The translations under genes were made by a program, and so were the position numbers. Source: Syntrophaceae bacterium (lineage in GTDB: Bacteria; Desulfobacterota; DTXE01). Taken from it: DNA of 15,114 nucleotides. This document shows, piece by piece, positions 1 through 6,432 of this stretch. Numbering within the stretch: position 1 is the first letter of the stretch; every line of letters starts with the position of its first letter. The notes below the pieces were generated by a model. The model worked only from the letters and a program-made list of their open reading frames with translations, did no database searches and had not been told where the DNA came from. The DNA is taken from contig DTXE01000556.1 in NCBI GenBank assembly GCA_012962595.1, forward strand, positions 1 to 15,114. Reading direction: 5' to 3'.

Positions 1-93
1 GAACACACCAGCCATCAAATGAGAACCTATATGATTCATTTCTGGAATTAAAAGTACCTTATCCTTTAGGCTAAACTGACCTATTTTCTGTTT
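1..93 (-). pseudogene. Partial coding trace, possibly a CoA-dehydratase/activase-like fragment
   Basis: An open frame of 31 codons runs off the left edge of the window. It contains the stretch LLIPEMNHIGSHLMAGVF. This resembles, from memory, a segment of the large 2-hydroxyacyl-CoA dehydratase activase-type proteins (IPxMNxIGxHLxAxxFR). No ATG, GTG or TTG precedes the conserved part: an in-frame stop lies at 94-96 and the first ATG is at 37-39. The 5' end is therefore either broken or begins inside the motif. It overlaps the end of the PilC-like remnant in another frame, which fits a decayed junction between gene fragments. The family call is tentative because only 31 residues are visible. 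Confidence 0.3.
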
Positions 94-274
94 TTATATA
101 ATGGCGTATTGAAAAAAGTGTGACAAATAAAGTACCTATAATGATGTACCAGTAATTAACGGTAAATTCAGAAATACCAAGTAAGATACGTGTGGGTAAA
201 GGAAGCTCGGCACCAAAACCGGCAAAAACTTTTGCAAAGGTGGGTATAACCCACATGTTAATAATAAAACATAA
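71..274 (-). pseudogene. Remnant of a PilC/GspF-type inner-membrane secretion protein
   Basis: The visible peptide reads VIPTFAKVFAGFGAELPL, then PTRILLGISEF, then NYWYIIIG, a hydrophobic run and RHYIKTE. This pattern is characteristic of PilC/GspF, the polytopic inner-membrane platform protein of type IV pili and type II secretion, around the loop and helix that end its first repeat. A complete protein is about 400 residues; only about 60 matching residues remain here. The frame stops at 71-73 where the family should continue. The 36 residues encoded upstream of the match (from an ATG at 362-364) do not look like GspF. It is thus truncated at both ends and almost certainly non-functional. 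The similarity is judged by eye. Confidence 0.55.
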
Positions 275-411
275 TGGATTGGAAGAACAAAAAAAAGGTG
301 GAGTTATTTTCACATGAAATTTGTTACTTTCTCTTTTCAAAAAATTAGCACATAGACTCTCCAAAATGCTAAAATTGTGATCAAACTATTTGTTAAACTA
401 GACAGAAGACC

Positions 412-702
412 ATGATATGGGTAGTGGAGAGACTCATTGTTTACCACTTTATAGACCTGGGCTTTGAGATGTTGAAGATTCCTATAAGGGTAGAAGTGGA
501 ATATGGGTTAGAGGGATCCACTGTAACATCCCTTTCCAAAAAGACCCTCTACAATCTCCCCTATCTTATAAAGCAATATCCCAAATTAAATCAAGAGAAG
601 TTAAATACTGCCATTGAGCAAACCGTAAAGAAAGAACTGTCAGATCATTTTAAGGTCAGGGGCTATACCTATAGGAATCAGGAGGAAAGAAAAGATGGCT
701 AA
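412..702 (+). CDS. Small hypothetical protein (96 aa)
   Basis: I do not recognise this family with confidence. The 96-residue product has no signal peptide or membrane segment. Its first half contains RVEVEYGLEG, which faintly recalls the R-I-E-V-G-Y-G-L-E-G motif of TPM (DUF477/YgcG-type) domains, but the rest does not follow that fold. The second half is rich in Lys and Glu and predicted helical. Codon use (AGG, ATA, GGG) looks like the neighbouring genes. No convincing Shine-Dalgarno precedes the ATG at 412, and an internal ATG at 469 is an alternative start. Its stop (TAA, 700-702) overlaps the stop of the convergent DUF429 gene. It could be a genuine small gene or a leftover from the decayed region to its left. 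Confidence 0.4.
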   Translation: MIWVVERLIVYHFIDLGFEMLKIPIRVEVEYGLEGSTVTSLSKKTLYNLPYLIKQYPKLNQEKLNTAIEQTVKKELSDHFKVRGYTYRNQEERKDG

Positions 703-1352
703 CCAAAAAAGTTAGTCCGCAGATACCTATATTTAAGCCTGGGACGTTTCTGCCAGGCCTCGGTAAAATCCATGCGCCACTGCTTTTTCCATAGGGAGGG
801 CTCTGGAATGAAAAGAAGTCCATCTTTGTGACCAATCCAACGTGTCCTACCCTGCCAGTGGAACCAGGCTTGCCAGGCACAAATGGAGGCCGACACCTGA
901 TGAGATGATGGACAGTGGAAATCAGGTATATCCTTGCAGAGTGCCTTAGTAAGGGTAGGAAAGACCTCGATCAGGTTCTTATCCAGTATAAAATTAAATC
1001 TCTTCAATCTCTTGGTAAGATTTACTCCTACAAAAACTATTTCTGACATCAATGCCGGTGGAAGAGGCTGCACACGGTGCTGGCGAAAGACCTTTGTGGA
1101 CAGAAACTTCTCATAGAGTCGCATAGCCCCCTTCCCTTTACCTATGGTTAGTGGGCCATCAACAGCAATAACTCTGATGTCTTTCAGGTAAGGTTTAATG
1201 GTGGCAATAATCTTGGGAGATGTTACCAATTGGCAGGTTTTACAATTATAAGGTATGGCTAAGCCGTTTTTCTGTTTCAGAATGCAGATACCTGTGGTCT
1301 TTCTCTTCCGGCCTCCAAGGTCGATCCCCACAAAGAGATTTTTGGTCTCCAT
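699..1352 (-). CDS. DUF429-family protein (predicted RNase H-like nuclease)
   Basis: A 217-residue protein that opens with FVGIDLGG (Asp11) and carries VIAVDGPLTIG around Asp65 and LIEVFPT around Glu129. This acidic spacing is typical of DUF429 proteins, which adopt an RNase H/actin-like fold and are predicted nucleases; no activity has been firmly assigned to most members. It is soluble with no signal peptide. It is the last gene of the minus-strand operon, starting 7 nt after the PHP gene stop, so the two are probably translationally coupled. The PHP gene's end (CCCAGGTAA) supplies a weak AGG ribosome-binding site. A second ATG five bases upstream is out of frame. The family call is by motif. 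Confidence 0.7.
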   Translation of the reverse strand: METKNLFVGIDLGGRKRKTTGICILKQKNGLAIPYNCKTCQLVTSPKIIATIKPYLKDIRVIAVDGPLTIGKGKGAMRLYEKFLSTKVFRQHRVQPLPPALMSEIVFVGVNLTKRLKRFNFILDKNLIEVFPTLTKALCKDIPDFHCPSSHQVSASICAWQAWFHWQGRTRWIGHKDGLLFIPEPSLWKKQWRMDFTEAWQKRPRLKYRYLRTNFFG

Positions 1353-1359
1353 ACCATAC

Positions 1360-1989
1360 TTACCTGGGCCAGTTCATAATGGGGTCCCCCGTACCTAAAT
1401 TATTTTCAGCATGAAATTTCCTCTCCTTAATTGCTGCAATAAGTTCTTCCTCATTTTGGATCTGGTCTTCAAAGAATGTGAGATATTCACCCACCGCAAG
1501 TATTGAATGGGCATCACTGCCACCCGTTCCGGGTAGGTCCAGTTTTAGGGCAGCCTTCCTGGCAAGTTCATTTTGGTAGTCACTGGCATTCCCATTTAGG
1601 ACCTCAATGGCATCAAAACCCCTTACCTCCCATATCCTATCTCCCAAACTTGGGGCCTCGGTACGGAAGGGATGGGCTGGAATGACCACACCTCCCACAT
1701 CATGCACCAATTCTATTAGTTCCTGAACCCTGATTTTACCGGGGGGTTTTTCCCAGAGTCCAAAGGTGAGTATATCGCCCTCTTCACAGCGTACCTCCAT
1801 CCCCCCTAGAACCAGGAAGCCATATTCTCTACCTATTTCCTTGCATAACTTTACTGCTTTGGTAGTATCATGATCCGTGATACAGACAGCTTCTATACCT
1901 CTTCGTTTGGCAGTGATAATAAGATCCTTGGGATGGAGTATGCTGCAACGGGAGCCAATAGAGGTATGTGTATGGATGTCAATCAGCAT
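1360..1989 (-). CDS. PHP-domain metal-dependent phosphoesterase
   Basis: A 209-residue protein with the complete PHP (polymerase and histidinol phosphatase) metal-site set: DIHTHTS (Asp4, His6, His8), ITDHDT (Asp39, His40), GGMEV (Glu65), PAHPF (His106) and GGSDAH (Asp159, His161). PHP proteins use a di- or trinuclear metal centre to hydrolyse phosphoesters. This short stand-alone type resembles the TrpH/YciV subgroup (5'-3' exoribonuclease or 3',5'-nucleotide bisphosphate phosphatase) but is smaller, so the substrate cannot be named. The ATG at 1987-1989 places DIHTHTS at the N-terminus as expected, though no strong ribosome-binding site precedes it. It lies 48 nt after the Mth938-like gene and 7 nt before the DUF429 gene. 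Confidence 0.85.
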   Translation of the reverse strand: MLIDIHTHTSIGSRCSILHPKDLIITAKRRGIEAVCITDHDTTKAVKLCKEIGREYGFLVLGGMEVRCEEGDILTFGLWEKPPGKIRVQELIELVHDVGGVVIPAHPFRTEAPSLGDRIWEVRGFDAIEVLNGNASDYQNELARKAALKLDLPGTGGSDAHSILAVGEYLTFFEDQIQNEEELIAAIKERKFHAENNLGTGDPIMNWPR

Positions 1990-2037
1990 CTTTAACTTTA
2001 TTCTACGAGGTCTTATTATCTTCTATTCCAGATGTCC

Positions 2038-2382
2038 TTAGCAGGTGAGATGGAAGGCCCCAATTACTTTTTTGTTAGAAGAAGAGAGTTCGTTGAAGAT
2101 CTTATAGGCCTCTTCTGTCCTTTGTGCAATAAGTTGAATCCCCTGGGATGTGATAAATTCCTCTGTTTTCCTGGGAATCTTCATTACTCCGTAATACCCT
2201 GTTCCTACCACTATCACATCTGGATCCAGTTCCAAAGCAGCCTTTAGGTCTTCCACATAAAGGGCATGTCCTTCCTTCCTCCACCAACTTGCATCTACCT
2301 TATCAGGATAAATAATTACATCTGATCTGTATTTCTTCCCATCTATTACTATAGACCCGAATGAATATGATTCCACCTTCAT
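2038..2382 (-). CDS. Mth938-like domain protein
   Basis: A 114-residue protein covering a whole Mth938-like (DUF498/DUF598) domain. Key segments are SYSFGSIVIDGKKY near the N-terminus, ALELDPDVIVVGTGYYG around residues 48-64, and GIQLIAQRTEEAYKIFNEL in the second half. Homologues include archaeal MTH938 and human AAMDC and NDUFAF3. The bacterial stand-alone form has no agreed biochemical function. The start is well supported: GGGAGGA ends 7 nt upstream of the ATG and is formed by the last codons of the cupin gene, whose stop lies 2 nt before this ATG. That arrangement implies translational coupling with the cupin gene. Confidence 0.8.
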   Translation of the reverse strand: MKVESYSFGSIVIDGKKYRSDVIIYPDKVDASWWRKEGHALYVEDLKAALELDPDVIVVGTGYYGVMKIPRKTEEFITSQGIQLIAQRTEEAYKIFNELSSSNKKVIGAFHLTC

Positions 2383-2384
2383 GA

Positions 2385-2840
2385 TTAAATCCTCCCATAA
2401 TCATCCTCCACACGTATGATATCATCTTCCCCAAGATAGGTTCCACGCTGGATTTCAATGAAGATCAATAGATCACCTCCTACATTTTCGATACGGTGGA
2501 GAGCTTGTTTTGGGATATCAATATAGTTCCCTTCATCAAGGAAAATTTCCTTACCGTCCAAGGTAACCTTAGCTCTTCCTTTAACCACCATCCAATGTTC
2601 TGACCGTTTAAAATGCCTTTGGTAGCTCAGTCGCTTTCCAGGTAGGACTTCAATCTTCTTGACCTTAAAATCTATATTATCCTCCAGAACAGTCCATCTG
2701 CCCCAAGGAGGTGTGGTAGTTTCTTTCATAAGGGTAACAATATAAATATTGAATCCTTTATCAAAAGTCAATAATTCCAGAGCTTCCTGTTTTTTAATCC
2801 CTATGTTAGCGGAGTGTGGTAACAGCTCATCAAAAGACAT
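2385..2840 (-). CDS. Mannose-6-phosphate isomerase-like cupin protein
   Basis: A 151-residue single-domain cupin resembling the type II phosphomannose isomerase domain at the C-terminus of ManC/AlgA. It shows PPWGRWTVLED (residues 44-54), the cupin core PGKRLSYQRHFKRSEHW (67-83), PKQALHRIEN (110-119) and the typical ending YLGEDDIIRVEDDYGR. No GDP-mannose pyrophosphorylase domain is present. The usual HxH of the metal site reads H76-F-K78, with Glu81, His82 and His115 kept, so metal binding may differ. The 43 residues before PWGRW are not recognised. Before the IS insertion its ATG would have overlapped the M50 stop by 11 nt. The IS now ends 3 nt upstream of the ATG, and no clear ribosome-binding site is visible. 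It may bind or isomerise a sugar phosphate. Confidence 0.75.
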   Translation of the reverse strand: MSFDELLPHSANIGIKKQEALELLTFDKGFNIYIVTLMKETTTPPWGRWTVLEDNIDFKVKKIEVLPGKRLSYQRHFKRSEHWMVVKGRAKVTLDGKEIFLDEGNYIDIPKQALHRIENVGGDLLIFIEIQRGTYLGEDDIIRVEDDYGRI

Positions 2841-2843
2841 ATC

Positions 2844-2849
2844 TAATTA
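2844..2849. repeat. Target-site duplication of the IS, left copy
   Basis: TAATTA abuts the left inverted repeat and recurs as TAATTA directly after the right inverted repeat. The sequence is itself palindromic, so part of it could instead be counted as terminal inverted repeat; a shorter TSD such as TTA or TAA is also possible. Confidence 0.6.
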
Positions 2850-2866
2850 GTTCACACTGAAAAATG
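2850..2866 (+). repeat. IS left terminal inverted repeat
   Basis: GTTCACACTGAAAAATG. Its reverse complement matches 4471-4487 at 16 of 17 positions; the single difference is the C at position 6 of the repeat. Confidence 0.85.
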
Positions 2867-2912
2867 AGGTGCTAAGTTATTGAAAATAATAGGCCACAGG
2901 TTGAGGGATCAC

Positions 2913-2931
2913 GTCGTTTTCATTGAACGAC
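2913..2931 (+). other. Stem-loop in the IS leader
   Basis: GTCGTT, a 7-nt loop TTCATTG, then AACGAC: a perfect 6-bp stem about 40 nt upstream of the transposase ATG. Such leaders in IS elements can limit transposase translation from read-through transcripts; whether it does so here is inference. Confidence 0.35.
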
Positions 2932-2972
2932 ACTCCAAAATGTGGTATTCAATTGATAACATCCCTTAACCT

Positions 2973-4379
2973 ATGGCCTATCAAAGAGAGTACCAATATG
3001 ACATATTCGAAGCAGTTTTTCAATACCCGCTTCATCCTCGCCATGAACTTATTTTGCTGGGTAATCGAATTGACTGGGATAATATTCAAGATAGGCTCTC
3101 TACCTATTACTCAAGCATGGGGCGTCAAGCCAAAGATATCCGTTTGATGGTGGGCCTTCACATACTCAAGCATCGATTTAATCTCTCTGATGAAAAGGTT
3201 GTTAAAGGACTCCATGAGAATGTTTATTGGATGAGCTTTTGTGGTGTCTCTCTTAAGCCTCGGTATAGGATAAATGAAAGGGGAGAGAAACAATTTATTC
3301 CCTGTGAGTTTCTGGAAGCCTCCTCAATGACCAAATTCCGCAAAGGTATCGGTCCTGAAGGAATGCGCATAGTGGAGGAGGTGATTCGAGAACGATTGAT
3401 CTCTGAAGATAAGATCTGCCCCCGTACTCAATTAATAGATACTACCTGCATGGAGAAGAACATTGCCTATCCCACAGGGCTTCTGGATAAAGGAAGAAGG
3501 ATTCTCATCAAAACCATATCTAACATCAAAAACTATGGGGTTAAAGTTCCATCCCACTTACGCAGCTTCAAAAGGGTAAGCAAAGGGATCATCATAGAGA
3601 TAAATAAATGGGGTAAGGGAAGAAAAGAAAACATTGAAAGTGGTGCTAAGAGGCTTATTACCTATGCCCATCATATAGTAAGGCAAGTACCTAAGATCAT
3701 CCACACCACCGAGCATAAAATCAAAAGATATATAAGAAAAGGAAGAGACAAGGAAAAAATGGCCCTTGAGCGCCTGAAACACAAATTGAATGAACAAACC
3801 AAATTGGTTGAAAGGGTAATCCATCAGACCATAGAGAGATTTAAAGGAAATCACATCGCACATAAAATATTGAGTTTACATGAACCAGAGGTTGTGTGTA
3901 TCAGAAAAGGAAAACGAAAACGACCCCATGAATACGGCTCCAAAGTACTAATCTCTATAGATCGTCATGGCTATATAGTGGATCATAAGGAATATGCTTC
4001 TAATCCTTGTGATTCAAACCTCCTAGAGGCTGCTTGTCAAGGATGGGAGAATAGCGTTGGCTCCCCTGCCAAGGAGATAGGGGCTGACCGTGCCTTCCAT
4101 AGAAATCAAGATGTCAAAACACCTCATGTCTCCAAAGGAAAGAGAGTCTCAATCCATACCAAAGGTAAAGGGCCTCATACTCAAGCCAACACCTCCTGGT
4201 TTAAGCGTCTACAAAGGCTTAGAGCCAAGATAGAGCCAGTAATCAGTCACCTAAAAAATGAGCACCGAATGGACCGTTCTAGATATAAGGGATTTGAGGG
4301 AGATCAAATCAATGTAAGCTTGGCTGTTATTGCATGGAATACTAAGAAATGGAATAAAACCATGGTGTCAATGACCTGA
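2973..4379 (+). CDS. DDE transposase of the IS
   Basis: A 468-residue transposase. The N-terminus has the DUF772-like module of IS5-type enzymes: HPRHELILLGNRIDWD, then GRQAKDIRLMVGLHILKH and a motif around YWMSFCGV. The catalytic region shows the three expected acidic blocks: LIDTTCMEKN (first Asp), IGADRAFHRN (second Asp) and IEPVISHLKNEHRMDRSRYKG (Glu). A Lys/Arg-rich helical insertion lies between the first and second, near residues 200-290. The reading frame is intact, so the enzyme is probably active. The ATG at 2973 is the first possible start, as an in-frame TAA lies at 2967-2969. No good ribosome-binding site is seen, which fits the low expression usual for transposases. Confidence 0.9.
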   Translation: MAYQREYQYDIFEAVFQYPLHPRHELILLGNRIDWDNIQDRLSTYYSSMGRQAKDIRLMVGLHILKHRFNLSDEKVVKGLHENVYWMSFCGVSLKPRYRINERGEKQFIPCEFLEASSMTKFRKGIGPEGMRIVEEVIRERLISEDKICPRTQLIDTTCMEKNIAYPTGLLDKGRRILIKTISNIKNYGVKVPSHLRSFKRVSKGIIIEINKWGKGRKENIESGAKRLITYAHHIVRQVPKIIHTTEHKIKRYIRKGRDKEKMALERLKHKLNEQTKLVERVIHQTIERFKGNHIAHKILSLHEPEVVCIRKGKRKRPHEYGSKVLISIDRHGYIVDHKEYASNPCDSNLLEAACQGWENSVGSPAKEIGADRAFHRNQDVKTPHVSKGKRVSIHTKGKGPHTQANTSWFKRLQRLRAKIEPVISHLKNEHRMDRSRYKGFEGDQINVSLAVIAWNTKKWNKTMVSMT

Positions 4380-4470
4380 GGCAACAGTTTAAAACTGCCT
4401 AATTGAACCAGAAAACAAAAAATCTTTGAAGTTAAATCTTAGAGGGCTATCAGCTAGCTCTTAAGACATG

Positions 4471-4487
4471 CATTTTTCAGTATGAAC
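4471..4487 (-). repeat. IS right terminal inverted repeat
   Basis: CATTTTTCAGTATGAAC on the plus strand, the inverted partner of 2850-2866. It supplies the last three residues and the stop codon (4477-4479) of the disrupted M50 gene. Confidence 0.85.
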
Positions 4488-5115
4488 TAATTAAGGCTAT
4501 AAAATGATTTCCGCCAAATAGGTAGCATAGTGATATAATTGGTGTGCCCAGAAAGAGGTTCAAGATACCTAAGTGCATAAAATTGTCTAATAATATGACA
4601 AAGATTAAGATGGTCATACTATATCTATCGTACTGACTGTATCTTGCTGCCGCCACTGGTGAAAGTAATCCCTTCAAGACATGTGAGCCATCTAAAGGAA
4701 ATACAGGTAGCAAATTAAATATTGCTAAGGCGGTATTGAAGAAAATCCCCAAGACCAAAACACTTAATAGCAGAATATCTTGTGTGGGAAAATATCGTAA
4801 AATCAAACCGAAAATAAAGGCAGCAAAAAGATTTGCCCCAGGTCCAGCCAGGGACACATACATTTCGTCCTTGCGTGGATTTCTGAAGTTTCTGGGGTTT
4901 ATGGGGACTGGCTTAGCCCATCCAAAGCCAGCGAGGAAAAAGCAAATGGCTCCAAAGATATCAATATGGCTTATAGGGTTTAGTGTTAAACGGCCGCTCA
5001 TTTTGGCAGTGGGGTCACCAAGGCGATAGGCCATCCATCCATGAGCGTATTCATGTATAGTTAAGGCAAATAAGATTACAGGAATTCTTATGATTAATGC
5101 TTGGATATGGGACAT
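4477..5115 (-). CDS. Site-2 protease family (M50B) membrane metalloprotease, C-terminal end rewritten by the IS
   Basis: A polytopic zinc protease of the minimal YwhC/Rip type, cleaving substrates within the membrane. Helix 1 carries the zinc motif HEYAH (His21, Glu22, His25). Then come GDPTAKMSGRLTLNP (34-47), GFGWAKPVPINP (63-74), a central hydrophobic region and the third-ligand motif NLLPVFPLDGS (134-144). The catalytic set is complete. The IS entered in the codons after residue 209, so the protein now ends ISSY from the inverted repeat. The reconstructed uninterrupted gene would end IRYVF, one residue longer, so function is probably unaffected. Only weak upstream ribosome-binding sequence (GGA) is seen. 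It was the first gene of the operon continuing into the cupin gene and is divergent from the MerR-TPR gene. Confidence 0.9.
   Translation of the reverse strand: MSHIQALIIRIPVILFALTIHEYAHGWMAYRLGDPTAKMSGRLTLNPISHIDIFGAICFFLAGFGWAKPVPINPRNFRNPRKDEMYVSLAGPGANLFAAFIFGLILRYFPTQDILLLSVLVLGIFFNTALAIFNLLPVFPLDGSHVLKGLLSPVAAARYSQYDRYSMTILIFVILLDNFMHLGILNLFLGTPIISLCYLFGGNHFIALISSY
4488..4493. repeat. Target-site duplication of the IS, right copy
   Basis: TAATTA, identical to 2844-2849. Deleting the element plus one copy rejoins the M50 and cupin genes in a plausible overlapping arrangement, which supports the boundary. Confidence 0.6.
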
Positions 5116-5256
5116 TTAAGAAATCCATTTGGGTGAATTTGGTAACATATATTCCATAAATTAGCAAACCAAAATCCATATGGCTACTACTTTCTGTAGA
5201 GAAATAAAAATTTTATTGATAAGTCAAAAACTCTTGTGATATCAGGGTAATTAACC
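5116..5256. promoter_or_regulatory. Divergent intergenic region between M50 and MerR-TPR genes
   Basis: A 141-bp AT-rich gap that must hold promoters for both directions. On the plus side, TTGATA (5216-5221) followed 16 nt later by TGT-GATATC (an extended-type -10 near 5238-5243) is a weak candidate, and AGGG at 5244-5247 can serve as the ribosome-binding site for the ATG at 5257. The same stretch contains ATAAGTCAAA (5219-5228), repeated upstream of the HD-GYP gene. On the minus side several AT-rich hexamers exist but none stands out. MerR-type proteins often control divergent promoters, which fits but does not prove regulation. Confidence 0.35.
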
Positions 5257-6105
5257 ATGGATAGGTTCAGCCGAAAGGCCGTAGCCAAGATGTTCGGGTT
5301 ATCAGAAAGCCGTTTGAGATACTGGGAGGAAACAGGATTTATCGCTGCCAGCTTAAAGGGTAAGGATGGTAGAAACTATTATAGTTTCCATGATTTGAAG
5401 GGCATTAAGACAGCGATAATACTTCTAAAGCAGGGAGTCTCTTTTAGGAGGCTTAGGAAAGGGATAAATAACTTAAAGAGATTATTGCCAGATATTGAGA
5501 ACCCTCTATCCCAACTCAGGGTTTATTTTGACGGAAAAGATTTTTTGATAGACCAGAAAGGTATCCGTTTCTATGCCAATGGTCAGGTGCTAATAGATTT
5601 TTCTGCCAACTTACAAAAGGAGGCCCAAATAAAATCCCTAGCAGGCTCTTTAAGTCCAGATGATTGGTATAGGAGAGGTTGCCAATTAGATTCTGATCCA
5701 TCCACCTTTAAACAGGCTGAGGAGGCATATCTAAGGGCCTTGGAATTAAAACCCAATTTTCCTCAGGCCCTGACAAATCTAGGGACTCTTTATTACAATA
5801 TGGGCAAGAGGAAAAAGGCTGAGAGGCTCTATCAGAAGGTACTACAAATTGACCCTCATAATTTGGAATCCAATTATAACTTAGCCAATCTCTTAGAAGA
5901 AAGAGGCAAACTTGCTCCCGCTATTGCTCATTATAAAAAAGCACTATCCCTTAAGCCAGACTTTGCCGATGCCCATTTTAATCTTGCCCTATCCTATCAA
6001 AAGGGCGGGATGAAGAAAGAGGCTAAAATACACTGGAAGATATTTATTGAGCTCGAGCCCTTTAGCCCAGATGCTAAAATAGCAAGACAATTCCTGGAAA
6101 GCTAA
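5257..6105 (+). CDS. MerR-type HTH / tetratricopeptide-repeat fusion protein
   Basis: A 282-residue protein in three parts. Residues 4-70 are a MerR-family winged HTH (FSRKAVAKMFGLSESRLRYWE, then NYYSFHDLKGIKTAI and LKQGVSFRRLRKGI). Residues 70-125 form a linker unlike the usual MerR dimerisation coil. Residues 130-280 hold about four TPR units, recognisable by repeats of A-x-x-x-Y-x-x-A-L-x-L-x-P, such as EEAYLRALELKPNFPQAL, RLYQKVLQIDP and AHYKKALSLKPDFADAHFNL. The TPRs replace a ligand-binding domain, so the input is probably a protein partner. The ATG at 5257 has AGGG nine bases upstream. The gene is divergent from the M50 protease, which suggests it may regulate that operon. No membrane segment is present. 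The target and partner are unknown. Confidence 0.8.
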   Translation: MDRFSRKAVAKMFGLSESRLRYWEETGFIAASLKGKDGRNYYSFHDLKGIKTAIILLKQGVSFRRLRKGINNLKRLLPDIENPLSQLRVYFDGKDFLIDQKGIRFYANGQVLIDFSANLQKEAQIKSLAGSLSPDDWYRRGCQLDSDPSTFKQAEEAYLRALELKPNFPQALTNLGTLYYNMGKRKKAERLYQKVLQIDPHNLESNYNLANLLEERGKLAPAIAHYKKALSLKPDFADAHFNLALSYQKGGMKKEAKIHWKIFIELEPFSPDAKIARQFLES

Positions 6106-6290
6106 GCATCATTTTCCTAACCAGGATTCTGGCTCCTTCCGAAAATCCTTCAATTATATTATCCCAGAGACTTGCCGTAAGACATCCTTTTTTAAATCCC
6201 CACCCTTCCAGTTTTCAATATTGATCCTCAGGAAGTACAGGGGTTTAACCATCTACAAGCTAACAAAATTCCGGATTTCCTGGTAATATT

Positions 6291-6326
6291 TTCTTATAAG
6301 TCAAATTATGATATATTATTTATCAT
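6291..6326 (+). promoter_or_regulatory. Candidate promoter with overlapping inverted repeat, upstream of the HD-GYP gene
   Basis: TTCTTA (6291-6296), a 17-nt spacer and TATTAT (6314-6319) make a reasonable sigma-70-like promoter. A perfect inverted repeat ATGATA (6308-6313), 7-nt gap, TATCAT (6321-6326) brackets the -10 and could be an operator. The copy of ATAAGTCAAA shared with the MerR-TPR promoter region lies in the -35/spacer (6296-6305). The rest of the 273-bp gap (6106-6378) shows no other clear feature. AT-rich DNA gives such matches by chance, so confidence is limited. Confidence 0.4.
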
Positions 6327-6432
6327 CTGAGTATCAGTATCTAAATTTCTGACGTTTTGGATTCAGGGGAATAGAAATGTGGTTAAAAAGTGGCATGTTT
6401 TTGGTGCAAAGAATTGTAAAAAGGAATTCAAA

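Larger units (their letters stand above)
2850..4487 (+). mobile_element. Complete insertion sequence, IS5-like/ISNCY-type DDE element
   Basis: An intact 1638-bp element. It has 17-bp imperfect terminal inverted repeats (16 of 17 matching), one full-length transposase on the plus strand and a TAATTA flank on both sides. It sits between the M50 protease and cupin genes of the minus-strand operon, transposase pointing against the operon. The leader between the left repeat and the transposase holds a small stem-loop (2913-2931), and a CAGTT/AACTG hairpin follows the stop (4385-4397). Near-identity of the repeats and an unbroken ORF suggest a recent insertion. Family naming by eye is uncertain between the IS5 superfamily and an ISNCY group. 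Confidence 0.85.

Noticed and set aside
412..702. Calling the small plus-strand ORF a TPM-domain (DUF477) protein
   Set aside because: Only RVEVEYGLEG resembles the motif; the length and the downstream sequence do not fit the fold, so it is left as hypothetical.
656..880. 74-codon minus-strand frame at the end of the DUF429 gene
   Set aside because: It overlaps the DUF429 frame in another phase, is Gly/Pro/Ser-rich and has no supporting start signal.
2385..2840. Cupin gene as a ManC C-terminal fragment truncated by the IS
   Set aside because: The rebuilt pre-insertion sequence has an in-frame TAA just upstream of the ATG, so the short form existed before the IS arrived.
3558..3863. 101-codon minus-strand open frame inside the transposase gene
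   Set aside because: It is antisense to the intact transposase, with composition typical of a shadow frame and no family resemblance.
6119..6130. CCAG-GATT-CTGG hairpin after the MerR-TPR gene as terminator
   Set aside because: It has a four-base stem and no following T-run; too weak to support.
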